A DNA stretch of 64,000 nucleotides from JAAFIM01 sp964467315 (lineage in GTDB: Bacteria > Bacteroidota > Bacteroidia > Chitinophagales > Saprospiraceae). Within the stretch, counting starts at the first letter, position 1; every line of letters starts with the position of its first letter. The stretch covers positions 11,386 through 75,385 of the forward strand of contig CAYXSA010000005.1 in NCBI GenBank assembly GCA_964467315.1, in the 5' to 3' direction. Shown piece after piece: positions 52,990-61,474 of the stretch. The notes below the pieces were generated by a model that saw only the letters and a list, made by a program, of their open reading frames with translations, searched no databases and had not been told where the DNA came from. The translations under genes were made by a program, and so were the position numbers.

Positions 52990-55900
52990 CAGCGTTGTTT
53001 TCACGAGGCGCAGGGAACGAACGTTTTTACCTTGCACCAAACGCAGCGTATATACGCCTGCGGCGAGATGCCGAAGCACCAGCCTTTTGTAGTTCATGCC
53101 TGCTTGGCTGCGCCATTCGATGCGCTCTACGAGTTGCCCCGCCGAATTGATGATTTCCAGCGCTTCGTTGTCGTTGTCCAGCTCCGAAAAATAGACTAAA
53201 GTGCCTTCCGACTGTATCGGATTGGGCATCAGGCTCAATTTATTTTGGCTCGGTAGCTCGAAATGCAAAATTTGTGAGTATTCTATGCTGCCGTCGGCTT
53301 TTTCTATCAGCAGCCTGTAGTAATTGCTGCCCTCGTTGGCTTGGGCATCGAGGTAGCTATAGGCAGCCTGCCCCTGTTGGAAAGGCGTATTGGCGATGGT
53401 AAAAAATTCGCCGCCAATACCCGCGCGCTGTAGCTCCACACGGCGAAGCATTTGCATAGGACGCAGCCACCAGCGCAGCAAAACGCCTTCCGTCGTCATA
53501 TCTCCCACGAAACTCTGCAAAATATCCTGCGAGAGTATCACCGCAGCGCCCGATATTTCCAACTCGGAGAAATGCGAGAGCGAAAACTGTAAACGATGCC
53601 CTATTCCTGCCCCGCTATTGTAGGGCGAATTGGCAATAACGGCAGCAGGTATATTTTCTACCAACATCGTCGCAAAATTATTGTTGCTATGCTCACAGTC
53701 TTCTACATCTGCTCCGTAATGGTTGATGGTGAGCGAGCCCACAGGCGTAGAAGAGCCATTGGCGACATTGTAGGCATCTATCTCGGCTTGGAGCAAGTAT
53801 AGGCGTACATCCACCGCCCCAGCAGGGAAAGGCATCGCAAATCCGCCAAAATTAGAAGACTCTATATTGAAGTATCTCGGCACATAAGCAGTACCCAAAA
53901 AATTGTTGGCAACAGCGGGCATATCATTTACCTCGATTTGTACGGTGCCTAAGTTATTGCCACGCGGATTGATAGAGGCGATAATGCGCCCTGCGTCCAT
54001 CACATCAAACCAAGCATTGCCCGTTACGCCGTTTACGATGCCGCTAACGCAGCCCGCTGCAGTAGCGATAGGCGCATTGTTTGGGCAATTGATGGCTACA
54101 GGCGTACCGAAAACGCAACTCGTATGCTCTACTGTAGGGAAAGGAATAGCAGGCAAACCAGGATAGGTTATCGATAGGGTTGCCGTCATCGTGGCGGCGC
54201 TCATACCGTTCGCCCCATTTTCAAAAGCGAGCACGCAAAGCCCCGTTGTACCTAAGTCCACACCCGCCAAATCGGCTTGGGTATAAGTATAGGTGCCATT
54301 GCCTGCGACAAATACATTTACGACGCTGGGCAAAGCGCAGGCACTACTCGTGCGAATGCTAAGACGTAAATTGCCTGCTGCGCCTGTATAACCAGAAATA
54401 ACCACACGGATAGTATAAGTAGGCGGATTGGGCGGCGAGGCAGGGCGGCAAGAGATGCCTGCAGCGGTGATGGTAGCGCGTTTACCTGCTGCCCCACTAA
54501 CCGTCGTATTCACCGTCGGCAGCGTAAAGCTGCAAGTAGCATCGGGCACTACAGCGCGCTTGGTGGACACGAAAGGAGTCAGAAAGTAGTTGCGCGTAGG
54601 GTCGAGCACCGAGCAAGATAGACCTATATCGGCAAAAGAGGGCGGCGTAGCCGTACCTGTAGCTTCCCAGATATTGCTGGGTGTAGCGCTCGCCACTGCC
54701 CCATTGACGGTAGCGCCTGCGAGCGCAGTGTTTAGCGTGGCTTGGTTGGTCGCTGTAGCGCTAATGGGGCTGCCCTCTGTGAGCCACCAGCCTATTACTT
54801 GGTTGGTAGAAAGCGCAGCGCCTGTAGTCGATACGCGGGCGGTATCGGTAGCGCCACCTGCTAAAACGATGGTATTCGTGCCGCCTGCACGCTCCTGCCC
54901 GTTGCCCGAACGCGGCGAAACGACAACGTGTACGGCTTGGCGGCAGTTTGCGTTAAAGCTATTGAGGGGCTCTATGTAAAAAAACGTAGTACCCGCTACC
55001 GATGTATTGAGCTGTGCGGGCGTGGGCGTGAAGGTCGCCGTAGCCGTAGCCACAGGCAGTCCGCCCGTAGGAACAGTGTACCAATTATAGCAGCCGCTTA
55101 GCGCAGTAAAAGTCGGGATAGCATCGCCCGTGCAGATAGATTTGTAGGGCGATTGAGCATCGTTGAGGGTCGTGTTGGCGAAATGCCGCGCTACGCTCGT
55201 ATCACATAGATTAGTGCGGCAAGATAAAAGCACTTCATTGGCTTTTCGATACTGGCAGGGGCTAAAATCCTGACGGCAGCTACCGAAAGAATTATAGGTC
55301 ATGATATTGCGTTGCAAAATCGTCGATACGCCGCCGCCGAAGTTTACGCCGCTATTGGGGTTGATGGTGAGTACGCCGCAGGGCGGCGCAGGAGTCGTTT
55401 GATAGACACAAGTAGCATTGCGGCAGCCTGTAAAATTGGGGTCAGGCCAAGTATCGCAAATTTGGTCGCCCGTAGTCAGGCAGTTGCTATTGTTCATAGC
55501 GCCTTCGGGCGGATATTGGGCATTGTCGTTGCCTGTGGCTACGTTGTTGTGCGTGTGATGCAGACCCAAGTAATGCCCCAATTCGTGCGGCAGGGTCGTA
55601 CCGAAAAGGGCGCGATATGCCATAATAGAATAGTCGCGGCTATCTGGATAAGGGGCGTAACCTGTAGTGCCCGAAGAGCCGTGTACGCCGTTTAGCCCGC
55701 CGACGAAATAGAGATTGATGATATTGGTACGGTCGAAGGCTGCCGTTTGGGGGTCATCGTCTAAGCCGTCGTTGCCGCCTACGACGGGGTCAGCACCGCC
55801 CAAAAAAGGCGTATAAAAGTCGTACATATCGGCATTATTGATGCGTCGGCGGGGCACTGCCTCGTAAAACACGATATTGGCGTTGGCGTAGTAGGCATTT

Positions 55901-56334
55901 AGGTCGCTGATAGCGTCATCAATGTCGGTATTGGTCAGGGTGGCAAAGCCTGTGCCGCCGAGATAATTGCTACCGCTATGGGCAGCATTTTCAAAGACGG
56001 TGATAGCCAGCGGCACGCGATAAGTACCACAAGCGGGCACGGGCATAGCAGGCACGCGACAATTTATATCGAAACTTGCCCCTGCAGGGTCTCCATTGTT
56101 GGAGGCGGGTTGCCAGCCGTTGGTGCCATAGCCCTGATTGAGTTGGGCGCAGGCGCGTAGGTGCTGCTGTTGCTGCGGAAAATCTCGATGGCTATGCCCG
56201 CAGTCGAAGCCCTCGTAAGTGCCGTCTTGAATGCTGCGCAGTACGGCAGCCTCGTAGTCGGCTTTGCGCGATTGTGCCTGCAAGGCAGCAAAAACAAACA
56301 GAAATAAGGCAAAAAAAGTAGAGATTTTTTTCAT
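52987..56334 (-). CDS. T9SS-secreted pappalysin-like zinc metalloprotease (1115 aa)
   Basis: Signal peptide residues 1-20. Metzincin zinc site HELGHYLGLHH at 250-260 (ligands His250, His254 and His260, catalytic Glu251). A Met-turn candidate is Met345 in NIMTY. The Cys-rich segment 290-375 (CDTWPDPNFTGC, FSPCQYRKANEV) is typical of pappalysin/M43 enzymes. Residues about 400-1030 are beta-rich C-terminal domains, including a P-proprotein/jelly-roll-like region. The last 80 residues form a type A sorting domain (LSLMPNPIQSEGTLV). It is an extracellular protease exported by T9SS; substrates unknown. A single-gene unit. Confidence 0.93.
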   Translation of the reverse strand: MKKISTFFALFLFVFAALQAQSRKADYEAAVLRSIQDGTYEGFDCGHSHRDFPQQQQHLRACAQLNQGYGTNGWQPASNNGDPAGASFDINCRVPAMPVPACGTYRVPLAITVFENAAHSGSNYLGGTGFATLTNTDIDDAISDLNAYYANANIVFYEAVPRRRINNADMYDFYTPFLGGADPVVGGNDGLDDDPQTAAFDRTNIINLYFVGGLNGVHGSSGTTGYAPYPDSRDYSIMAYRALFGTTLPHELGHYLGLHHTHNNVATGNDNAQYPPEGAMNNSNCLTTGDQICDTWPDPNFTGCRNATCVYQTTPAPPCGVLTINPNSGVNFGGGVSTILQRNIMTYNSFGSCRQDFSPCQYRKANEVLLSCRTNLCDTSVARHFANTTLNDAQSPYKSICTGDAIPTFTALSGCYNWYTVPTGGLPVATATATFTPTPAQLNTSVAGTTFFYIEPLNSFNANCRQAVHVVVSPRSGNGQERAGGTNTIVLAGGATDTARVSTTGAALSTNQVIGWWLTEGSPISATATNQATLNTALAGATVNGAVASATPSNIWEATGTATPPSFADIGLSCSVLDPTRNYFLTPFVSTKRAVVPDATCSFTLPTVNTTVSGAAGKRATITAAGISCRPASPPNPPTYTIRVVISGYTGAAGNLRLSIRTSSACALPSVVNVFVAGNGTYTYTQADLAGVDLGTTGLCVLAFENGANGMSAATMTATLSITYPGLPAIPFPTVEHTSCVFGTPVAINCPNNAPIATAAGCVSGIVNGVTGNAWFDVMDAGRIIASINPRGNNLGTVQIEVNDMPAVANNFLGTAYVPRYFNIESSNFGGFAMPFPAGAVDVRLYLLQAEIDAYNVANGSSTPVGSLTINHYGADVEDCEHSNNNFATMLVENIPAAVIANSPYNSGAGIGHRLQFSLSHFSELEISGAAVILSQDILQSFVGDMTTEGVLLRWWLRPMQMLRRVELQRAGIGGEFFTIANTPFQQGQAAYSYLDAQANEGSNYYRLLIEKADGSIEYSQILHFELPSQNKLSLMPNPIQSEGTLVYFSELDNDNEALEIINSAGQLVERIEWRSQAGMNYKRLVLRHLAAGVYTLRLVQGKNVRSLRLVKTTL

Positions 56335-56347
56335 TGATACGCTTTTT

Positions 56348-56449
56348 GTAAGTACGAAAGCAAAATTATTTTAAGCTATTGCGCTAGGCGGATGCCTTCG
56401 GCGTTCCCGCTTGTTTCGAACTTAAAATAATTTTGCACAGTTGCTTAAC
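56348..56449 (-). repeat. F3 inverted-repeat element, copy 2
   Basis: On the minus strand it runs GTTAAGCAACTGTGC ... GCTTTCGTACTTAC. A perfect 16-bp stem GCAAAATTATTTTAAG (56360-56375) pairs with 56421-56436. The interior has TTCGAAACAAGCG. Ends and interior match copy 1 at 51121, but the stem sequence does not. Like copy 1, its CTTTCGTACTTA end points at a downstream start codon. Confidence 0.8.
56361..56368 (-). promoter_or_regulatory. -7 box for the metalloprotease gene, inside F3
   Basis: TAATTTTG on the minus strand fits TAnnTTTG and is part of the F3 stem, 26 bp before the ATG. No TTTG at the -33 position. Confidence 0.45.
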
Positions 56450-56493
56450 ACACAAATTTCATATAAAACAGATACGGCTTGACTAACAGATTT

Positions 56494-56619
56494 GCGTGAG
56501 GGATAGTAGGGGCAGACCCATGTGTCTGCCCTTTAGGGCAGCACAGGACTGCCCCGAATAGCCCGACCCTGCGACCTTTAAGCGCCGCATTTTGCGGCGC
56601 GGGGAGCAGGGGCACGCCC
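56494..56619 (-). repeat. F1 modular hairpin element, reverse copy
   Basis: GCGTGAGGGATAG (56494-56506), a middle stem with TAGGGGCAGACCC and GGGCAG/CTGCCC modules, ATAGCCCGAC (56559-56568), inner stem CCTGC/GCAGG enclosing GCGCCGC/GCGGCGC, GGGCACGCCC (56610-56619). No outer stem is seen. Confidence 0.9.
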
Positions 56620-56650
56620 AAAAAAACAAAGCCTTTCAAAAGGAAAGCGC

Positions 56651-56818
56651 TTAGAAGCTGTTTAAAAACCCCTCAACGGTCATAAAACGGCATCTTTTGA
56701 AGGTCTAACTGCGCGTTTTTTTTCGGCAATAGCGCTGCTATTCCCTTAAAAAAGACGCTTGTAGCCCTCCAAAATCTACCATTTTCTGCCTCGTTAGAGG
56801 TTTTCAAACAGCTTCTAA
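56651..56818. repeat. F4 168-bp palindromic element
   Basis: Ends TTAGAAGCTGTTTAAAAACC and GGTTTTCAAACAGCTTCTAA are inverted repeats. The interior folds further: CTTTTTT and AAAAAAG tracts around GGCAATAGC/GCTATTCCC. The right end supplies the TAG stop (56815-56817, minus) of the Spo0M-like gene. With F3 and F1 it fills gap 56335-56814. Confidence 0.8.
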
Positions 56819-57285
56819 ATCGGGGCGGTAAAATTGATTTTCGTTTTCAGATTTGGGCGCAACTTGCCGCCCTCTACGCTTGCTTCTGCTTGCAAATAAA
56901 ATTCAGAACTTACGCCTTTGAGCGTGCGCGCCAAGGAGGCGAGCGGGCGCAGCAAAAAATTGCTATCGCCCAGCGTGTCGATATTGGATTTTAGAAACTC
57001 GAAAGGCAGGCGAAACGGCAAGGTTACAGGCGCATCTTTCGCCACCGTGAAGGCTTCCGTATGTTGCCACTCGCCGAGTTCGTACTCCTCTATGCGTTTA
57101 TCGTCGCCGCGTCCGCGCGTGTAAACCTCCACGAAACGCAGGCAAACGGCTTCAACGCGCTGCCCGCCACCGCGTATTTCTATCTCGCCGTTGAGGGTCG
57201 GGACATTGCGCGGGTAGGCTTCGAGGACGTTGAGGCGCAGCTTGACGCTGTCTATATTGAATACATTTTTGAAGAAACCGAACAT
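56815..57285 (-). CDS. Spo0M-like (sporulation-control) protein (156 aa)
   Basis: Arrestin-fold SpoOM family pattern: LRLNVLEAYPRNVPTLNGEIEI (strand pair at the start), EAVCLRFVEVYTRG, LPFRLPFEFL. Half the length of full Spo0M proteins (about 250), so it may hold only the N-terminal arrestin-like domain. Cytoplasmic, role in non-spore-formers unknown. The start codon ATG (57285) directly touches an F2 array and the stop is the first triplet of F4, so it is bounded by repeats on both sides. Confidence 0.82.
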   Translation of the reverse strand: MFGFFKNVFNIDSVKLRLNVLEAYPRNVPTLNGEIEIRGGGQRVEAVCLRFVEVYTRGRGDDKRIEEYELGEWQHTEAFTVAKDAPVTLPFRLPFEFLKSNIDTLGDSNFLLRPLASLARTLKGVSSEFYLQAEASVEGGKLRPNLKTKINFTAPI

Positions 57286-57440
57286 GAGTTACGAATGACG
57301 AATGACGAATGACGAAGTTAATACGAAGCGAGTTACGAAAACGAAGCTAACGCGTAGCGAATGAAAAATAGTACTTGCTACCACTGCCGCCGCAAGGCGG
57401 CATGATACCTGTACACAAAGCACAACTTACACACAAAGCA
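57286..57440. repeat. F2 heptamer unit before the Spo0M-like gene
   Basis: One GAGTTAC unit changes into three GAATGAC units (57286-57315), directly adjacent to the start codon. Then GAAGTTAATACGAAGCGAG and GAAGCTAACGCGTAGCGAAT, two copies of the F2 core motif, and CACAAAGCACAA (57416). No clear inverted array at the right end. Confidence 0.75.
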
Positions 57441-57450
57441 CCATCACAAC

Positions 57451-58239
57451 TTAAAAAATCAGTGTTTGCGGCAGGGCGCTATACAATTGCCTTTTGTCTT
57501 CTGCCGAGATGGGATTGCCGCCCAAGAAGAGCCTACGCAGGCGCGTGAGTTGGCGCAGGGTAGCAGGAAGGCGGCGGATTTGGTTGTCGCTAAGGTCGAG
57601 TTCTACGAGCTCAGGCAAGAAGCCCAAAGACATAGGAATTTCGGTAAGCAGATTTTCGGGTAGCGAGAGGCGGCGCAGGCTCTGCAATTTTACGAGCCAG
57701 TCGGGCAGTCGACGCAGGGGGCAGGAGCAAAGAGAAAGCGTTTGCAGGCGCTCGAATTGCGTGAGCCAAGTGGGCAAATGCTCGATTTGTTCTTTGTTCA
57801 GGTGCAGTTGCTCCAAAATGGGGGCGAGGGCTGCCAATTCGTCGGGCAACTCCGTCAAGCCGCACTGTTCCATCGACAAAACCCGCAAATTGGGCAGATT
57901 GCCGACCGTCTGCGCCCAAACGGGCGAAAGGCTGGTTTTTTGCACCAACCGCAGACTGCGCAAATTTTCTAAATTTGCAAACTCGCGCCAAAAATCGTCC
58001 GAAAGCGGCTCCGCATCGGGCAAACGCCAGATGCTGATATTGTCTAAAAACGGATATATCTGCCTGCATTGCAATTGCACACAGCGCTCCGCATAGCCTA
58101 CGCCCTGCATGATAAGGCTCGCTAATTCCGCATCTACGGCTTTTGCGTGGAGATGCAGGAGCAACAACAGCGCGATTTCGGCATTTGCCTCGTCGCCTGT
58201 GCGCAAAAGTTGTTTGATGTGCTTGGCTTGCTCTTTCAT
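57451..58239 (-). CDS. Cytoplasmic leucine-rich-repeat protein (262 aa)
   Basis: No signal peptide. Residues 1-75 are helical (HIKQLLRTGDEANAEIALLLLLHLH). Residues about 85-255 hold seven or eight LRRs of 22-23 residues (NLRSLRLVQ, LPNLRVLSMEQCGLTELP, LPELVELDLSDNQIRRLP). Similar in repeat type to the secreted LRR protein at 51341 but not in its N-terminus. It starts 32 bp after murI on the same strand and has its own -7 box, so it may be transcribed both with murI and alone. Confidence 0.88.
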   Translation of the reverse strand: MKEQAKHIKQLLRTGDEANAEIALLLLLHLHAKAVDAELASLIMQGVGYAERCVQLQCRQIYPFLDNISIWRLPDAEPLSDDFWREFANLENLRSLRLVQKTSLSPVWAQTVGNLPNLRVLSMEQCGLTELPDELAALAPILEQLHLNKEQIEHLPTWLTQFERLQTLSLCSCPLRRLPDWLVKLQSLRRLSLPENLLTEIPMSLGFLPELVELDLSDNQIRRLPATLRQLTRLRRLFLGGNPISAEDKRQLYSALPQTLIF

Positions 58240-58247
58240 AGTATAGG

Positions 58248-58255
58248 CAAAGATA
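58248..58255 (-). promoter_or_regulatory. -7 box for the LRR gene at 57451
   Basis: TATCTTTG on the minus strand, 8 bp before the ATG, within the 32-bp gap after murI. The transcript would be nearly leaderless. No clear -33 box. Confidence 0.5.
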
Positions 58256-58271
58256 GCTATTTTTTTTGAGA

Positions 58272-59102
58272 CTATAAGGGCTCTAAACGCTCGCCTTGCC
58301 AGCGAAGTAGATGCAGAGGCGTATATTTTTTGTAAAAAATTTCCGCCGTCTGCTGGAAAGAATGCGTGTAATCGGACACATAAAATTGAGCCTGTCCACT
58401 ATTTGGCTGCTCATTCAAAAGATTTTTTGCCGCCAAAATCGAGCGCACCCGCTCCACAACCGTATCCACCGAGTCGAAAACCTGCACCCGCTCGCCAAAA
58501 TACGCCTCTATCTCAGGGCGCACTATCGGGTAATGCGTGCAAGCCAACAAGAGCGCCTGTATATCCTCAAAATCGGGATAAGATAAGTACTGATGTAAGA
58601 CCGTGCGGCTGATTTGATTGTTGAAAAATCCTTCTTCTATCATCTGCGCCAGCAGCGAAGTCGCCAAAGAGTACACCTCCATATCGGGGCGCAATTCGTG
58701 CAGGCTGCGCGCATATACATCGCTGCGAATGGTCGCCTTCGTGGCGATTACGCCGATTTTTTGAAAATTTCTGCCCGCAATGTCCTCTATTAGCGGACTT
58801 ATCACATCTACCACAGGCAGAAGCCCCGCCCAATGCTCGCGCAGCAAGTCGCGGGCAGCCGCAGAAGCCGTATTGCAAGCGATAACTATCAATTTGCAAC
58901 CCCGTTCATAAAGATATTGGCTAATTTGCAGCGAATACTGCTGCACCGTCAGCAAAGATTTTTCACCATAAGGCAGATGCGCCGTATCGCCCACATAAAT
59001 CAAATCCTCCTGCGGCAAGGCTTGCGCGAGCGCCCGCGCTACCGTCAGCCCGCCGATGCCCGAATCAAAAATGCCTATCGGCGCGTTTCTATGCTCTTTC
59101 AT
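58272..59102 (-). CDS. murI: Glutamate racemase
   Basis: 276 aa, normal length. Interconverts L- and D-glutamate for peptidoglycan precursors, in the cytoplasm, cofactor-free. Two catalytic cysteines: Cys76 (VIACNTASA) and Cys188 with His190 (LLACTHYP). The N-terminal GIFDSGIGGLTVA (Asp13, Ser14) and YVGDTAHLPYGEKS are diagnostic. The start 59102 lies 25 bp from a -7 box. Confidence 0.97.
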   Translation of the reverse strand: MKEHRNAPIGIFDSGIGGLTVARALAQALPQEDLIYVGDTAHLPYGEKSLLTVQQYSLQISQYLYERGCKLIVIACNTASAAARDLLREHWAGLLPVVDVISPLIEDIAGRNFQKIGVIATKATIRSDVYARSLHELRPDMEVYSLATSLLAQMIEEGFFNNQISRTVLHQYLSYPDFEDIQALLLACTHYPIVRPEIEAYFGERVQVFDSVDTVVERVRSILAAKNLLNEQPNSGQAQFYVSDYTHSFQQTAEIFYKKYTPLHLLRWQGERLEPL

Positions 59103-59127
59103 TCCGAAGTGTTACCGTTTGAAAGCG

Positions 59128-59135
59128 CAAATATA
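59128..59135 (-). promoter_or_regulatory. -7 box for murI
   Basis: TATATTTG on the minus strand, 25 bp before the ATG. No TTTG at 19 bp upstream. Confidence 0.55.
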
Positions 59136-59188
59136 TAGCCTGCAGACCGTATTTTCGCGCCCTTCCCGTATCTTTGAAGCCTTAGATT

Positions 59189-59329
59189 TTTGGGCGTGCC
59201 CGCCGCGCCACGCCTGCCGCAAAGGACGGCAGGCGGAGCCGTAGCACGCTACGGCTCTACTGGCGCGGCGGTCGGGCTATCCGTTGCGAGCCGTAGCATG
59301 CTACGGCTCTACACTGCTATCCCTCACGC
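59189..59329 (+). repeat. F1 modular hairpin element, forward copy in a divergent gap
   Basis: GGGCGTGCCC (59192-59201), inner stem CGCCGCGCCA/TGGCGCGGCG enclosing GCCTGCCG/CGGCAGGC and a GAGCCGTAGCA-type hairpin, GTCGGGCTAT (59271-59280), a second GAGCCGTAGCA hairpin as middle stem, CTATCCCTCACGC (59317-59329). It lies between the divergent murI and 59445 genes. Confidence 0.92.
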
Positions 59330-59365
59330 AAAGTACGACAAACACTATATTTTGCCATCGTGCCT

Positions 59366-59400
59366 CCCCTCCCTTCGCAGAAGGGAGGGGCTGGGGGTGG
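59366..59400. repeat. G-rich hairpin element
   Basis: CCCCTCCCTTC (59366-59376) pairs perfectly with GAAGGGAGGGG (59380-59390) and is followed by CTGGGGGTGG. From memory, strings like this are a common dispersed palindrome in bacteria; only one copy is here. Confidence 0.55.
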
Positions 59401-59416
59401 GTTCGGCGCATACCAT

Positions 59417-59443
59417 CATTCGTCATTCGTAACTCGTAACTCA
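59417..59443. repeat. F2 heptamer array abutting a start codon
   Basis: CATTCGT units changing to AACTCGT units, ending 1-2 bp before the ATG at 59445. With F1 and the G-rich hairpin it fills gap 59136-59444. Confidence 0.75.
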
Positions 59444-59444
59444 T

Positions 59445-61469
59445 ATGAAACCGCTACTATTACTGTCTTTTCTCTTGCTGCCCCTGCTTTCGGAGGCACA
59501 AAACGCCTATTGGGACGCGCTGCACCTGCGCCAACAAATCCGCAACGGCAAAATCAAACTGCGCACCGTCAGCCCCATCAAAATCATCAATTCCCTCAGC
59601 AAGCACACCGACAAAGATTTTGAAACCAATAAGGAGCTATACGAGCATTTTAAGACAAACCCCTTCATTACTAAGTATCTGGAGCTTGCCGACGGCGGCA
59701 ACTCCATGCCCAAAGGCGAAGACCGCGATAGAGAAGGCGACGATTTAGGCAATTTCGGCTTCGGTACACTCGGCGGCATGAATAGCGGCGGAAAAACCTT
59801 CCCCCTCACCCCTACCGCCCTACTCGCAGGCACTGCCGACTTCGTCGTAAAACGCACTAAGCAAGAATTGGGCATCGCACTCTTTGCCGATTTCAAAAAG
59901 GCTATCGAAAAATCCGAAATCCTTCGCGCCCTGCTTCCCGCCACCAGCGCCACTTTGCAACGCATCGACGAAGAAATTTACCATTTCGACGCTTATACCA
60001 AAACCCTCAAAGAGCAGTTTCATCTCGACCTCGACCAGCTCCCCCAAAATCTCGCCTTCTATGCTCGCACGACCCCGTATATAAAAGACGAAATGACCCG
60101 CGTCTATCTCGAAGATGCCTTTATGTTGAGCGGCATGATGATACAAAACCGCCCCACGACCCAGATAGTCCGCTATCTCGGCAGAGAAGCCGCCCTACAG
60201 TACCAGCCCAGCACCGATGCGCCTTTAGAAAATTTCAAAACGGGCTTGCGCACCCTCGCCCTCGTTTCCGAGTCGCTCGAATACAAAGACAGCACCCGCC
60301 AATGGATAGACCTAAGCGAGTTTAGCGCCCTGCTGCGGGATACCATTTTGACGGACTTATATCTGGGCTTGCTGCTGGAGGAAACCCAAAAAACGCAGTT
60401 CAACGACTCGCGCATGAGCCAGAAAATACGCTCGCTCGCCGCCAGCGCCCCGCAGAAGATGGAATTTATCAGCGCCTTGCGTATGCTCGTGGTGCGCACC
60501 CAAAATTTGCAGGCTGCCAGCGCCTCTTTGGAGCAGCCAACGGAGCCCTCTGTGCCCAGCCTCGCCAAAAAATCTACCGACAAAACGGGCAAAATGGGCA
60601 GCAATCCCGCCCCGCCTACCCGCGCGATGACCTTTTACAAAATTTCGGAAGCGACACTCGACCTACTGCACGAGGGCTATAGCCTGACTTCGCGCTTGGC
60701 AGGGCTTTCGGCGGCGGATAGCTTGGCGGGCGAGTACATACGCCTGATGCGCACCGTCAATAAGTTGGCGCTCGATGTGCATACCCAACAATACGCCTCC
60801 GCCATACTCAATGCTTACCAGCTTTTGGAGCAGGTTTTGCAGAAAATCGACGGCACGGACTGCTATTGCAAGCAGCTTTTGCGCTATGGGACATTCATGG
60901 CGACGATGGTGCAGGCGCAGGACGCAGAAGCCGTATCTAAAGCCATCGAGGCGTTTGCCCTGCCTGTGGGCAGCAGCAGCATCAAAAAAAATGAGCCTTT
61001 TAGCATCTCCATCAATGCGCACGTCGGCATAGCGGGGGGCATGGAATACCTCGAAGGAGCGCCCGCCGCCCCTTTTTACGCGCTGACTACGCCCATCGGC
61101 GCAAGTTTCAACTTCGGTATGCGTAAGGGCGGTTCTTTGTCTTTGCAGGTTTCTTTGCTGGATATTGGCGCACTGACGGCATTCCGTTTTCAGGATAGCA
61201 GCGCCAACAATTTCCCCGAATTGAAATTATCGAATGTCTTTGCTCCTGGTGGCTATCTCGTTTATGGCTTGCCGAAAATGCCGATATCTATTGGTTTTGG
61301 CGCGCAGGTTGGTCCGCAGTTGCGCAATATCACGACGGGCGGCGGCTTGTACACGCCTGCGAGCGGTTGGCGTATGGGGGCATTTTTGGCGGTAGATTTA
61401 CCGATATTCAACGTTTATACGTCTTCGCGTAGGCATCGGGCTTGCAAGCCGAAGGGGAAAACGAAATAA
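59445..61469 (+). CDS. Secreted protein of unknown function (674 aa)
   Basis: Signal peptide residues 1-18 (ending SEAQ). Residues 20-530 are mostly helical without a domain I recognise (SPIKIINSLSKHTDKDF, KRTKQELGIALFADFKKAIEKSE, LLHEGYSLTSRL), with a Pro/Ser-rich spacer at about 370-395. Residues about 535-665 switch to amphipathic beta strands (FSISINAHVGIAGG, GGSLSLQVSLLDIGAL, PISIGFGAQVGPQL), suggesting an outer-membrane barrel or barrel-like end. Its start abuts an F2 array and an F1 copy follows the stop. Not assigned a function. Confidence 0.82.
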   Translation: MKPLLLLSFLLLPLLSEAQNAYWDALHLRQQIRNGKIKLRTVSPIKIINSLSKHTDKDFETNKELYEHFKTNPFITKYLELADGGNSMPKGEDRDREGDDLGNFGFGTLGGMNSGGKTFPLTPTALLAGTADFVVKRTKQELGIALFADFKKAIEKSEILRALLPATSATLQRIDEEIYHFDAYTKTLKEQFHLDLDQLPQNLAFYARTTPYIKDEMTRVYLEDAFMLSGMMIQNRPTTQIVRYLGREAALQYQPSTDAPLENFKTGLRTLALVSESLEYKDSTRQWIDLSEFSALLRDTILTDLYLGLLLEETQKTQFNDSRMSQKIRSLAASAPQKMEFISALRMLVVRTQNLQAASASLEQPTEPSVPSLAKKSTDKTGKMGSNPAPPTRAMTFYKISEATLDLLHEGYSLTSRLAGLSAADSLAGEYIRLMRTVNKLALDVHTQQYASAILNAYQLLEQVLQKIDGTDCYCKQLLRYGTFMATMVQAQDAEAVSKAIEAFALPVGSSSIKKNEPFSISINAHVGIAGGMEYLEGAPAAPFYALTTPIGASFNFGMRKGGSLSLQVSLLDIGALTAFRFQDSSANNFPELKLSNVFAPGGYLVYGLPKMPISIGFGAQVGPQLRNITTGGGLYTPASGWRMGAFLAVDLPIFNVYTSSRRHRACKPKGKTK

Positions 61470-61474
61470 AAAAT

